Of a stretch of 39,241 nt of DNA, positions 27,993-37,876 are shown in pieces (position 1 is the stretch's first letter; each line of letters begins with the position of its first letter). This stretch comes from Pelagophyceae sp. CCMP2097. Taxonomy: Eukaryota > Sar > Pelagophyceae. The notes under the pieces were generated by a model. It saw only the letters and a list, made by a program, of their open reading frames with translations. It had not been told where the DNA came from and ran no database searches. A program made the position numbers and the translations under genes. The stretch is taken from positions 232,086 through 271,326 of the forward strand of contig MU657230.1 in NCBI GenBank assembly GCA_026770575.1, given 5' to 3'.

Positions 27993-30900
27993 TCATCGCG
28001 CCGCGGCCTTGCGCTGCTTCAGGCCGCCATTGTCGTCGGCGGTCTTTGCGCCTGCGACGGCCTCGGCGGGTGGCGCGGCCTTGGCTGAAGCGGTTTCGGG
28101 CTTCGGGAGCTCGAAGTCCGAATTTGCGATAAAAATCAGCACCATACAAAGAAACGTCACCACCAGCGCGCTGAGGGCATAATCTTCCATCTCTTCATTC
28201 GGGATCCCCAGCCGCGCGTATTTGTCATTCACCAAAAAGTGGTACGTGAAACGGTCAAACGGGTACGGGATGCGGTACCTAAGCAGTTGCAAATGGGTCG
28301 ACTTTATAATTTTTTTTTTAAAAAACGCGACCCTTTAGGCACAAATTGGGCACCCCGACCCGAATGGCGTAACGCCGCCCATGCTCCTGGCTGTACGGCG
28401 CCACCGGGTGTCTGGGAGTCTGCAGGGTCTCTTTGGCGGCCTTCCACGACCGAATGCGCGGTCGCTTGCAAGGCCTCATTTGAGATGCCCTTGAACAGCC
28501 CTCTTAGACAGGAAAGTCCTTATCGAATTGGATCGCACGGCTCCGGAACCACACTTCTTTTCGAGCGGCGCCCTCCGAAAGGCGCACAAAGGATCGGGCC
28601 AAAAGGGAGCCACGGTGCACGCGACGTTTCGAAGGGCCGTCTCGTGGTCGTCTCCAAGGGCCGTTTAAAGGGACCGTTTCGAGGGGCCGGCGAGAGTGGC
28701 CTCCTTGAGGGGCTGACTCGAGGGGCCGTCCAAAGACGCCGTTTCGAGGCGTCGTCTCAAGGGGCCGGCATGAGGGGTCTTCTCGAGGTGCCGTCTCGAG
28801 GGACCGTATAAAGGGACCGTTTCGAGGGGCCCTCTCGAGTGGCCTTCTCGAGGGGCTTTCTCGAGGGGTGTTCAAGGGCCCTTGAAAGAGGCCTTGCAAG
28901 CGACCGCGCAGAGGCTGGGCAAGTGCGACCGCCAAAGTACTCTCCGGACGGATTCCTGCATGACCTCTTTGACAGTCACTAGCAAGGCCCCTTTCAAGGG
29001 CTTTTGAAAAGCTCTCCGGGCGGGCCCCTGTAAGGCCTCTTTTGCGGCCACTTACAAGGCCTTTGCACGGTCGCTTGCAAGGCCTTCTTTTAGGGCTCGC
29101 CCGAGCGACCGTCCGAGCGACCGTCCGAGCGACTGTCCAGGGGACGTCGCAGAGGGGCCACGGTCGAAGAGACAGTCGAAAGGACCGTCGAGAAACCGCC
29201 GTCGAATCGACCGTCACAGAAGGCCCGTCGAGGGACCGTCTAAGGAACTGCCCAAAGGAACCGCCCGAGCGACCGCCCGAGCGACCGTCCGAGGGACCGT
29301 CCTTTGGCGGAAGCAGGGGCGGGTTCGGGTTTGCCCCTCAACCCGCGCGTCGGATTTTTCGGGTTTGCGTGTTTTGGCCGCCCCGTCTTTGAGTGGGTCT
29401 GGCCGTGGCCCGAACCCGAACCCGACCTCTGGAAGACGGGTTTGGTCGCTCGACAGACCCGCATCCCGAGGGTGCGGCCCCAATTGAGCAACCGGGCCCG
29501 AAGACACCGTCCCTGCTCCTGGCACGGGCCCGTGCTCCTCGGAGCCTCGCCTCGGAGCCTCGCGAGGGCCTTCGACATTTCCAAAGGGGCCTTTTTCGAC
29601 ATTTCCAAAGGGGGCTGTGCAGAGGGCCTTGCAGGGGCCGCGCGAGGCCGAGCCTCAAGGCCCAAACGACCCAACGCGGAGCCGTTGAAGGGGCCACCGA
29701 GAGGAGTGCGAGGTTTCTTGAAAAGGTTTTGAAAAGGTTTCTTAAAAAGACGGTGCGAAACGCCCCCTTCTCAAGAGGCCGCGGCGTGCAAGAGCCCTTT
29801 TTTCGAGGGGCACGGCCCCTCACGAGGGGCCTTCGCGAGGGACTTTGAGGCCCGTGGAAATGGCATTGCGAGGGCCCGCACGAGGGACCGTTCAAGGGAC
29901 CGTTTGAAGGCCCGTGCGAGTCGGTCAAGGAGCTGTGCGAGGGCGGCGGGCCTCGCACGGAAAGTGTCCTCCTCCGGGCCCCTCGCTGCTGCTCGAAACG
30001 CCTCTTTCGGACCCCAAAGGCCAACAGGAAAAGGCCTCGCTCGTCCCAAAAAAGGCCTCGCATGGACCGTACAGACGGGTTTGCCCAGGGCCCGCGCAAG
30101 GAGCCTTGCCAGGGGCTGTCCAGAAGGCGCCTTGGAAGGGACCGCCTCTTGGAATGGACCTTGGAAGGGACCGCCTCTTCGGGGCCGTGCAATAGGCCCC
30201 TTTTCGAGAAACCGACATCCAGGCGACTCGAGGCCTGGCCCGTACTTTGGAGAGCGCATATTGCGAGTGGCCCGTTTGCCGATTGTACGAGGGGCCCTAC
30301 TCAAATCGCATGCGAGCGGAGAAGGTCTGCCGGCATCCAAAAAGGTGCTTCAAAGACGCTGGGAAGCACGACTCGAGCACCACGCTCACACGCGGCGCGC
30401 TGCCGCAGTACCAATTAATTCGATGCACTGCGTCTCCGCGGAATCGGATCATTCTGTCCTGTACCGGGGCGACGGACATTGCCGGCTCGGACCTAGGGTC
30501 CTTTCGATTAGGTTCCACTTTCTAAACGTGCCTCTCGATTCCAAGACCGCGGTCCAAACGCGCGGTCCAAGAGGTGCCTCGACGTCGCAAAAGGTGCCCA
30601 CAAGTTCACGGGGCCGTCGCGACATTTTTGGCGACATTTTTGGCGTAAAGTGCTGGATATTCGCCCAACCACGGCTCCGGCGACGGCATTCGGCGGGGCC
30701 GTCTCCGAGGACTCTCCGGAGACCGCCTTCTTGGGGAGCGTATACAACGCCGCCTCCGTCTCGCGAGACCGCCTTCTTGGGGAGCGTATACAAGGCCGCC
30801 CCAAGGCCGCTTTCGGGACCGCCCAAGACACCGTCTCGAGCAATTCTGAAGACCGAGGGCCGTCTTCAGGACCCTCGAGAGGGCAGCCTCAAGGCCGCGA

Positions 30901-33900
30901 GATGCGCCGTCGCGAGGGCAATCTCAAGGACAAAGTCGAGCGTCGTCTCGAGGACCGCCGTTGCCACTTTGGGCCCTCGAGAGGCCGCCTCCAAGACCGT
31001 CAACAAGGACCGTCAACAAGGACCGTCGAGACGGGCCATCACGAGGACTGTTTTGGGGCGTCTCGAGGACCGGCTCGAGGACCGTCGATGCCGTCTAAGA
31101 GGGTCCCTCGAGGACCGTCTTGGGGCCGTCTTGGGGGCTGTCTCATAGTCTCGATGCGACCTCGAGGACCCTCAAAAGGCCGTCTTGAAGACCGTCTTCA
31201 AAGCTGTATTGAGGCCGTCTTGGGGCCGTCGAGATGGCCGTCGAGATGGCCGTCGAGATGGCCGCCTCGAGGCCGTCTCGGGGGCCGTTTCGAGGCGGCC
31301 TCGGGACCGCCACGAGGCCGACTGGGGGATCGTCTCGAGGGTCGCCTTGAGGAGCGTTGCGAGGCCTGCCTCGAAGCCGTCGAGAGGCCGCCTCGTTGAC
31401 CGCCTCGAGGCGTTTTTTCAAGGGCCGCCTCTGCGACGGTCCGGAGGGACGCGCCTCTCACGGAGAACGCGGCACGCCGTGTTGCAACTCCCCCTGGCTG
31501 CTTGCCCTCAAAACGACCCCTCCAAAAAGACGAATTCCCTCGAGAGGGCGCCTCGATAAGGTCCCTCGAAAAAGCTTCTCGAAACAGCCTCTTTCGACGG
31601 CCCCTCGAGACGAGCCTCAAAAACGCCCCTTCCGACGGCCCCTTCCGACGGCCCCTCAAGACGACGCCTGGTACGAAGCTGGTACGAAGCCGGCACGAAG
31701 GGCCGTCTAAAGGCGCCGATTCCAAGGGCCATCTCGAGGGGCCGTCGTCAAAAGGAGCTTTTTCGAGGGGCCGACTCAAAGAGCCGTTTCGAGGAACCCA
31801 CTCGAAAGGCTTCCCGAGGAACCCGTGCGAGGTTCGTAGAGGTCCGCATAGGCCCGTACACGACCGTAAATGGGACTGTATAAGGGACTGTCTCCAGGGC
31901 CGTTGTCGGGACCGTAGTCGGGACCGTTGTCGGGACCGTCCAGAGACTGTTCAGAGGAACCGTCCAGAGGGACCGTCCAGAGGGACTGTTCAGAGGAACC
32001 ATCCAGAGGAAGCGTTCAAAGGGACCGTCCTGAGGGACTGTCCAGAGAGACCGTCCGGAGACTGTCCACAGGGACCGTCCAGAGGGGCCGTCCAGAGGGG
32101 CCGTTCAAATGGACTCTCCAGTCGGAGCAGAGAGAGACCTTTCAGAGGACCCATCCAGAGACAGTCAAAAGGGCCGTCTCGGGAAATCGTTCAGAGGACC
32201 TGCCCAGAAGAACCGTCCAGAGGGCCGTCTCGAGGGACAGTCCATAGGGCCATCTCGAGGGGCCGTCTCGAGAGACAATCTCAAGGGACCGCCTCGAGGG
32301 ACCACCGCGAGCGTCGTTTCGAAGGACCGTACAGAGGGCCCATCGAGGAAACCATCGATAAGGACCATCTGACCGTCCGGAAAGCCCATCGAGAGGGCCC
32401 GCCTCGATGGACCGTCTCAAGGGACCGTCCAGAGGGACCATCCAGAGTGACCGCCTCAAGGGCCCGTCCAGAGGGACTCGCGAGAGGGCCTTTGAGATGC
32501 ATGATCTCGAGAAACCGTCCTCCGGGTTTGTCTCGCAGGGACCGTCTCGCAGGGACCGTCTTTCTGGACCGCCTCGAGGACCGTCCAGCGGATCAGAAAG
32601 ACCACCGAGAGGGTTCATCAAGAGGGGCCGTCCCCAGGGGCCTTGTAGAGGGGCCTCGAGGTGCACCTCTCGCGTGTAGAAAAGGGCTCTCGGAATCTCA
32701 CCGGGAGTCGTTTTTCGGGCCGAAGCATTCCAAGTCTCGAGAAAACCCCACCAGGAGGCCGCCTCAAGGCCGTCTCGAGGGCCGCCTCGAGGGCCGCCTC
32801 CTCGGACCGCCCGAAAGATGGCCTCGACGCCGTCTCAACAAAAAAAAATCCGACAAAGGTCCCCCTGGCAAGAATTCGAGAGGGCCCGTGACAAAGGCCT
32901 CTGTGGCAAAGGTCCCTTTGACCAGGTCCTTGCGACAGAGTCCCGTCTGAAAAGGACCCTATGGCAAGGTCCCCGTGACAGGGTCCCCGAGACACATTTC
33001 CTGTGACGAGGCCCCGTCACAAGGTCCATTTAAAGAGGTCCGTTTGACGGCCGTCGCAAGGTCCGTTTGAAGAGGTCCCTGTGTCGAGGGTCCCGTGACG
33101 AGATCCCTGTGGCGAGGTTCCAATGGCAAGGTCCCCGTGGCAAGGTTCCAATGGGACGGTCCCTGCGACAGCACCCCCGTGACAAGGTCCCGAATACAAG
33201 GTCCCTGCGAAAAGGTCTCCGTGTCAAGGTCTCTGTGTGAAGAACCCTGTGACAAGGTCCCCACGACAAGGTCCCCGCGACAAGGTCCCCGAGGTACGTT
33301 TCCCAGAACGAGGTCCCCGTCGCAAGGTCCCCGTGACGAGGTCCCCGTGGCGGGGTCCCGTGGTCAGGTGTGGCAAGGCCGCTGCGACGACGTCGCTGTG
33401 ACAAGGTTCCCATCACAAGGTCCCTTTGACATGCTTCCCGTGACAGTCTGGTGGAGGTCGCTCCGACGAGCCCCCCCGTAAAACGGTGGCAAGAACCCTG
33501 TGGCACGGGCCCTGTGGCAAGGTCCTTTGACGAGGTCGGGCGACGTCCCCGCGACGAGGTCAACCAAGTCCCGTGGCAGTCCCGTGACAAGTTTCTTCTG
33601 ACAAAGGTTTCTTCTGAACAAGGTCCCCGTGACAGGGTCCCCGTGACAGGGTTCCTTTGACGAGGTCCCTACGAGTAAGTCCCGAGGACACAGCCTCGGC
33701 CTTCCAGAGGGACCGTGTAGAGGGACCGTCCAGAGGGGCCGTGTAGAGAGGGACTGTTCAGAGACACCGTCCAGAGACACCGTCTAGAGAGACTGTTCAG
33801 AGGGACCGTCCAGAAGGACCGTTCAGAGAGACCGCCCAGAGGCCCCATCCAGAGAGACGGTCCAGAGGGACCTTCCAGAGGGGCCTTCTAGAGGGGCCGT

Positions 33901-35241
33901 TCAAAGGGGCCGTCCAGAGGGACCGTCTAGAGGGACCGCCCAGAGAAACCGTTCAGAGAGACTGTCTAGAGGGGCCGTCCAGAGGGGCCGTCCGAAGGGC
34001 CTGTCCAGAAGAGGCGTCCAGTGGGACTGTTCTGACGAACCGTCCAGAGGTGCAGAGGAACCGTCCAGAGGTGTAGAGGAACCGTCCACAGAGAGGCCGT
34101 CCACAGAGAGGCCGTCCAGAGGAGCCGTCCAGAGGGGCTATCCAGGGGCTCCGTACAGAGGGCCCGTCCAGAGGGCCGCGCAGAGGGACCGTTCAAAGGG
34201 GCCGTCCAAAAAACGTTCCTCTCGTTTGTTCCTCTCGGTTGTTCCTCTCGGTATCTCACCGGTGATTCGTTTCCAGGTCATCGCATTCCAAGTGTGTTTC
34301 GATCGAAAGTCCCATAGGCAAGCTCACCGATAATCCGTCTTGAGGTCAAAGAATTCCAAGTGGCCGCTATCGCCAATGTCGTCGGGCACGCTGACGTAGA
34401 GCACGTGGACCTGGAGAGTATAGAAATCGTATAGAAATAAGTACTCTACAAGTACTCAAGCACGAGAGAAGGACTCGTGTACGAGAGAAGCACTCTGGAA
34501 GCTCACCGAGTGCGCGATGAAGCTGCGCATGGAGTCAATCCCGACCGTCGTGTCGACGTGAAGCCCAACCGCAGCCTTGCGATACTCAGTATCTTCAGGA
34601 TCCCAATCGCCTTCCAGTTCCGCCGGCGGGCACGGCTCGCCCGCGACCTTCATCGTATTTAAAACGAACCTAAACGTGGATGCCGCGCGCTGCAAAAAGA
34701 CCAAAAGCGGCGAAACGGGAGCCCCCCCACGCACGCGTTGGCGTCCGGGTCGCGCGCCTTGTCGAAGAAGGCGCGGAGGGGCGCGAACTCGGAGCGGAAC
34801 CTAGAGGGCGTAGGTTTTACTATACGAGGCGATGGAGCGTCCGAGGGCCCGTCCTGTAGACCGGCGTCCTGACGACCGTCCCCGGGGGTCCTTTCAAGCC
34901 CTTTAGGGCGTTTGGGCGCTGTTGACGCGCGCGTCGTCGACGCCTTGGTTGTTAAAGAGAGCGACGGTGGACTGCGACCCCGAAAACGTCTCCGACAAAC
35001 GATTCGAATTCGTGCTCTCCGACACCAGCCCGCCCGGGCCCAGCAGCGAGATTCGCAGAGCGGCGGCCATGGAGGCTTCCGTGGAGACGTCTTCGAGGAT
35101 TGGCCCCCGGGGGTCGGCCGATGAAAACCTCGACAAAAGCACCGATAAAGCCGCGACCTGGAGTACGGCAAGGAACGCAAAACCGCCAATCGCCGCCTTG
35201 GCGCGTTTACCGCCGACGAACGGCGGCGGGTCGAACTCCAT
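27993..35241 (-). CDS. Uncharacterised 334-aa protein with N- and C-terminal membrane segments, five exons
   Basis: Exons in transcript order are 35241-34927, 34868-34731, 34689-34507, 34410-34328 and 28278-27993, totalling 1005 nt (334 aa plus TGA). Introns are 58, 41, 96 and 6049 bp. All junctions are GT..AG and all phases agree. The ATG at 35241 gives MEFDPPPFVGGKRAK followed by a membrane segment at about residues 18-37. The soluble middle (about 40-290) includes FAPLRAFFDKARD, FVLNTMKVAGEPCPP, GLHVDTTVGIDSMRSF, VHVLYVSVPDD and GHLEFFDLKTDYRYRIPY. A second membrane segment (about 278-300, SALVVTFLCMVLIFIA) precedes an Ala/Lys/Pro-rich tail. Two membrane anchors flanking a soluble domain suggest an endomembrane protein with a lumenal or exoplasmic middle; that is inference. 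I do not recognise the family, and the HVDTT motif alone does not establish an oxygenase. The last exon joins exon 4 across 6 kb of satellites solely by phase and context, so that junction is the least certain. Confidence 0.82.
28324..28372 (-). repeat. AACCCG element, copy 7 (partial)
   Basis: Only the TGTGCCTAAAGGGTCGCG end and adjoining CGGGTCGGGGTGCCCAATT remain, 45 bp upstream of the acceptor of the last exon of the 334-aa gene, sense orientation. Confidence 0.5.
28324..28870 (-). repeat. Composite repeat unit in the 334-aa gene intron
   Basis: In sense orientation: 13-bp GAGACGGCC array, GGCGCCTTTCGGAGGGC-like segment, a core with AAAAGAAGTGTGGTTCCGG and TGCGATCCAATTCGA, GCAAGCGACCGCGCATTC block, then AACCCG end. 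The same order occurs in TMEM144 intron 4 (20350-21185) and, on the minus strand, in the EF-hand intron (2120-3090). Confidence 0.75.
29313..29520 (-). repeat. AACCCG element, copy 8
   Basis: The most complete minus-strand copy. It includes CCAGGAGCAGGGACGGTG, also present at copy 5 (21758-21776), so the element extends beyond the CCCG core. It lies in the 6-kb intron of the 334-aa gene, sense orientation. Confidence 0.8.
30409..30511 (+). other. Exon-like segment inside intron 4 of the 334-aa gene, antisense to it
   Basis: This stretch is free of satellites. It follows TGCCGCAG and reads YQLIRCTASPRNRIILS then CTGATDIAGSDLGSFRL up to GGTTCC. The composition is natural and hydrophobic/polar balanced, but no partner exon is visible. 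The surrounding 30300-30650 is the only sizeable non-repetitive part of this intron. Confidence 0.18.
30660..31420. repeat. CGTCTCGAGGAC / 12-bp CGTCGAGATGGC array
   Basis: Irregular CGTCTTGGGG and CTCGAGGACCGTC units with a clean 12-bp run (CGTCGAGATGGC, three copies, 31228-31263). Confidence 0.7.
31500..32640. repeat. 13-bp satellite, GGACCGTCCAGAG / GGGCCGTCTCGAG
   Basis: Two consensus types are mixed along the block. It borders the relic exon end at 32696. Confidence 0.75.
32696..32736 (-). pseudogene. Relic of the 3' end of exon 4 with splice donor (copy 3)
   Basis: The minus strand reads TTGGAATGCTTCGG ... ACTCCCGGTGAGATTCC, aligned with the genuine exon-4 end (TTGGAATTCTTTGACC ... 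TATCGGTGAG). Its donor-side flank (GGTGAGATTCCGAGAG) is closer to copy 2 than to the real exon. Confidence 0.6.
32870..33680. repeat. 14-bp satellite, GACAAGGTCCCCGC
   Basis: Strongly biased toward AAGGTCCC on the plus strand, with no CTCGAG-type units. It is a distinct family from the neighbouring arrays. Confidence 0.8.
33690..34215. repeat. 13-bp satellite, GGACCGTCCAGAG
   Basis: This array abuts relic copy 2 of the exon-4 end (34254-34294) and lies closest to the donor of the 6-kb intron. Confidence 0.8.
34254..34294 (-). pseudogene. Relic of the 3' end of exon 4 with splice donor (copy 2)
   Basis: The minus strand reads CACTTGGAATGCGATGACC ... AATCACCGGTGAGA. It matches the genuine exon end plus donor (34321-34361) at 31 of 41 ungapped positions and keeps the same reading frame (HLECDDLETNHR versus HLEFFDLKTDYR). 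No acceptor precedes it. Confidence 0.7.
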
Positions 35242-37025
35242 CCCGTTCCCTCCCTGACCCGGGGCTGGCCGCCGACGAACGACCTGAGTCTCGACTGCGT
35301 CGCTGAAACGAGATTCGACAAGGGCGAAAAGTTCGGTTCGCACATGTTTTTTTCGGGGAAACGAATCTCCCGGCTTCGCCGCGTCTCGCCGTCCGCGCCA
35401 GGACGCCCGGACACCATACCCTCATACCCTCACCCTCCGCTGCCGCCACTGGCCGCCGACGCACCCACGTACCCCGACACGCCTTGTTTACCTTAACGTT
35501 GATTTGAAGGATTTCATCAAATCTTATGAGAGGTTCGACAACGAGAGCTCTGTATCCTGCTGCGCGGTGCGTGGATATCGCGCGCCTGCGGACGAAAACC
35601 CGTTTGGCGATTTCATCGCACAAACCAGGGTTCCCAAGATACGAAGTGTCGCCGAAATACCCGCAGGCGGGTGGCGTGGATATCGCGCGCTAGGAATTCC
35701 TATTTGAGACGGAGCAAGGATGTGTCACACTCGCTGTTCCGCCGACCGCAATCTAAGGATTTATCAAATATTTTTTTAGGCTTAGAATTAATTACAAAGG
35801 CACACCGGAGGCACACGGAAGCCCCGGAGGATTCAGACAACCCACATCGAAAAACACGGACCCCGAGCGGGGTGCCCTCCCCCTCGATTTAAAGGCAATG
35901 GGTCGGCGGTCGCGCACGGCGCCGGGAGCGGCGCGCGCGGCTGGTGCTGCGTCCTCAGCGCCCGTCGCGGCGAGCACGGGTGCGCGGCATCGGTTCAACT
36001 CCACCCTCGACGGGCCTTCAGGCCCTTGGGGCCCTTGTGGGCTGTATTCGGCGAGTGACCGTCCTAAAGGGCGATGGCAGCTACGGCGACTTGGAAAATC
36101 TGAGCGCCCAGTGGAGTCCGATAGCGAGGTTTTTCGCTTTAATAAGATATCCATTGACATTGGCGCGGCGCGCGGCCTCGAGTTTCGGCCGCGGCGGCTT
36201 CCCGGAAGTCCTTTTCCGACCCTTTCCAGGAGGATCCCCAGGAACCTTCGTCGATTTTTTAGGAACTTCCTTGCAAACACGGCACACAAAAATCCGTTTA
36301 GGTCCGTTCAACGGCCAGAAACTCGCCCACCGGCCCAAAAAATCCGTCCACCGGTCTAAATATCCGTTCGCCGGTCCAAATATCCGTTAAGATCCGTTCG
36401 ACGGCCCAAAATTCCATGAGCCCTCGGAATTTAAATCCCTCCGGGAGGGCAGGATCGGATAAAATCCAATCCTTACCCCCGTCTCGGGGGGAATATTTTT
36501 ACGTAGCAAGTGCCTTTCCCCTATTTGATTCAGGTTTCCCCATTTGGTTCGACCTATTCCTGAATTTATTTACGTTTTTAGAGCCTTGGGATTGGCTGAA
36601 AACTCTTTTTCTGGACATATGTTCACGTTGGGTCTCTATGATGGGTCAATTCCGAATCAAATCGAGGGCAGATTCAAATAGCGAGGGGAACTTTCTCATC
36701 CTGAATTGAGCCCCGACGCGCGATTCGAACCCATTCCTTCAAAGTACGGAACCACGCGGATGGACCTGCGGACAGACCGACGGACAGACAAAATTACCCC
36801 AAACAATCCTTCAATCATACGACTTAAAGGACCCCGACCGTAAACTGACGTTGATCAAACGGCACATTCCCCTTCGAGTCAAGGGGCAAGCAAAAAAACA
36901 GTGCGGGACCACATGACACAAACCCGGTTCACCTTGCAAATCTAGTTGGTCTAGTCCCTAACGGCCATATAACGGCTACAAATGGAGCCCATAGCCCGCG
37001 ACTGGGTTGGCCGAGGCGCTGAAGG
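35242..37025. other. Intergenic region upstream of the 334-aa gene
   Basis: It contains GCGTGGATATCGCGCGC twice (35570 and 35674), the palindrome TAGGAATTCCTA at 35691, and degenerate tandem ATCCGTTC..CGGTCCAAA units at 36290-36410. Near 36720 is a B-box-like GGGTTCGAATCGC (minus strand), followed by ACGGACAGACAAAATT, which is also seen at 13675-13697. There is a weak minus-strand open frame at 36081-36338 (FVCRVCKEVPKKS). Confidence 0.45.
36416..36709 (+). CDS. Doubtful 97-codon open frame in AT-rich DNA
   Basis: An ATG-led frame rich in Phe, Leu and Trp (GFPIWFDLFLNLFTFLEPW) with a potential membrane segment lies in a locally AT-rich patch where stops should be frequent. No splice or promoter context supports it, and it lies between a degenerate tandem repeat and a tRNA-like motif. 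It may be chance or part of a decayed mobile element. Confidence 0.15.
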   Translation: MSPRNLNPSGRAGSDKIQSLPPSRGEYFYVASAFPLFDSGFPIWFDLFLNLFTFLEPWDWLKTLFLDICSRWVSMMGQFRIKSRADSNSEGNFLILN

Positions 37026-37484
37026 ATGAAGCGCGCGAGTACGCCCCCGGCGCAGCCCCTGGCAAAGCCTGCCTGGAGCGACGTCGCTAAGTGCGATAAG
37101 GTGAAGAAGCCCGAGTGGGACGAGCGGACGGGGAAGCTGGACTCGTCGTTCACGTACACGGTCGAGGGCTTCAAAGCCAAGGACCCGCGCTTCTCTGAGG
37201 AGTCGGTCACGGTCACGATCACGGTCCTGTCAGACGGCCGCCTGCGGTGCATGCAGGAGCACTGGGAGCGCATACACGCGACGATCACCATGCCCGCGTC
37301 GCTGGTGGCCGACCTCCAGATCGGGGCCGATGAGCGCGCCGAGCTCAAGAAGTTCAAGACGGCGTCGGCAGCGTCCCAGACCAAGAAGCGCCGCCGCAGC
37401 GCCGCCGCCGCGGCGCCGGGGGTGGCCGCGAACAAAGCGCGCCAGCAGCAGTCCGCCCAGCGATGGAACACGGGGCCGCGCTGA
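37026..37484 (+). CDS. Intronless hypothetical protein, 152 aa, basic C-terminus
   Basis: A single open frame from ATG (37026) to TGA with a natural-looking amino-acid composition, unlike the repeat-derived frames elsewhere. Residues 1-40 are Lys/Pro-rich (AKPAWSDVAKCDKVKKPEW). Residues 45-110 look like a beta-rich core (SFTYTVEGFKAKDPRF, SVTVTITVLSDGRLRC, HATITMPASLVADLQI). Residues 118-152 are strongly basic and Ala-rich, containing KKRRR, which could act as a nuclear localisation or nucleic-acid-binding tail. No splice sites are needed. The following sequence (37500-37560) turns AT-rich, as a 3' UTR would. I recognise no family, and gene neighbours give no functional hint. It could be a retrocopy or belong to a mobile cargo, since all other convincing genes here have introns. 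Confidence 0.7.
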   Translation: MKRASTPPAQPLAKPAWSDVAKCDKVKKPEWDERTGKLDSSFTYTVEGFKAKDPRFSEESVTVTITVLSDGRLRCMQEHWERIHATITMPASLVADLQIGADERAELKKFKTASAASQTKKRRRSAAAAAPGVAANKARQQQSAQRWNTGPR

Positions 37485-37777
37485 GTCGTCACCGCCGAGC
37501 GCAACCCAGTGACGGTTCGGGTTTTCTAAAAAAAATGAAATTTTCCACCAAGCAATAATTGGGTTCGGCGCTTAAAATTCTAGTCTAGTTAGTGTCATGT
37601 GGTTCCACGCTGCGTTTTTGCGTGCCCCTTGTTCGAGTCCTCAAAAAATTGGGTAACTGCCAGATCAACGGACATTAGCCGATCGGCAATCCCTTTTGTC
37701 GGTATAAAACAGAAGTTAAGTCATTAAATTTTTTTAGCAAGTCATCATAGTGTAAGGAATTGTAGTACCAGGTCGTG

Positions 37778-37817
37778 CGAGTTGCATAACTCGTCGACGA
37801 GTTGCATAACTCGTCGC
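37778..37817. repeat. Two tandem 20-bp units, each an inverted repeat
   Basis: Each unit contains CGAGTT-GCAT-AACTCG. They are separated by GTCGAC. The pair lies 60 bp upstream of a TATA box, an arrangement like paired binding sites for a dimeric regulator; function is inferred. Confidence 0.6.
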
Positions 37818-37876
37818 TCCTGATCAGGGCCGGCGGCCAGCCTGGTGTACTCCGCGTCTGCACTTCTTTCCCGGGA

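Larger units (their letters stand above)
28279..34327 (-). other. 6049-bp repeat-filled intron of the 334-aa gene
   Basis: It lies between donor CG|GTGAGC (34327) and acceptor CTGCTTAG (28279), which is preceded by an A/T-rich tract. It contains the composite repeat next to the acceptor (28324-28870), further AACCCG and block repeats, four large satellite arrays (30660-34215), and two relic copies of the end of exon 4 with its splice donor (34254-34294 and 32696-32736). Only about 350 bp (30300-30650) looks non-repetitive. Confidence 0.7.

Noticed and set aside
31502..32950. A 482-codon plus-strand open frame
   Set aside because: It is low-complexity Arg/Gly/Pro/Ser sequence from GGACCGTCCAGAG units inside the 6-kb intron of the 334-aa gene.
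34570..34660. 2-oxoglutarate-dependent oxygenase signature (HVDTT) in the 334-aa protein
   Set aside because: The HxD pair is present, but I cannot find a properly spaced distal His and Arg-x-Ser/Thr, and the two-anchor layout is atypical. The similarity is too weak to name.
34690..34730. Frameshift in a seven-G run of the 334-aa gene
   Set aside because: A 41-bp GT..TTTTTGCAG intron with agreeing phase 0 explains the frame change without any indel.
36713..36790. Functional tRNA on the minus strand (GGGTTCGAATCGC)
   Set aside because: The T-stem does not pair and no anticodon or acceptor stem can be drawn. At most it is a decayed tRNA-derived repeat.
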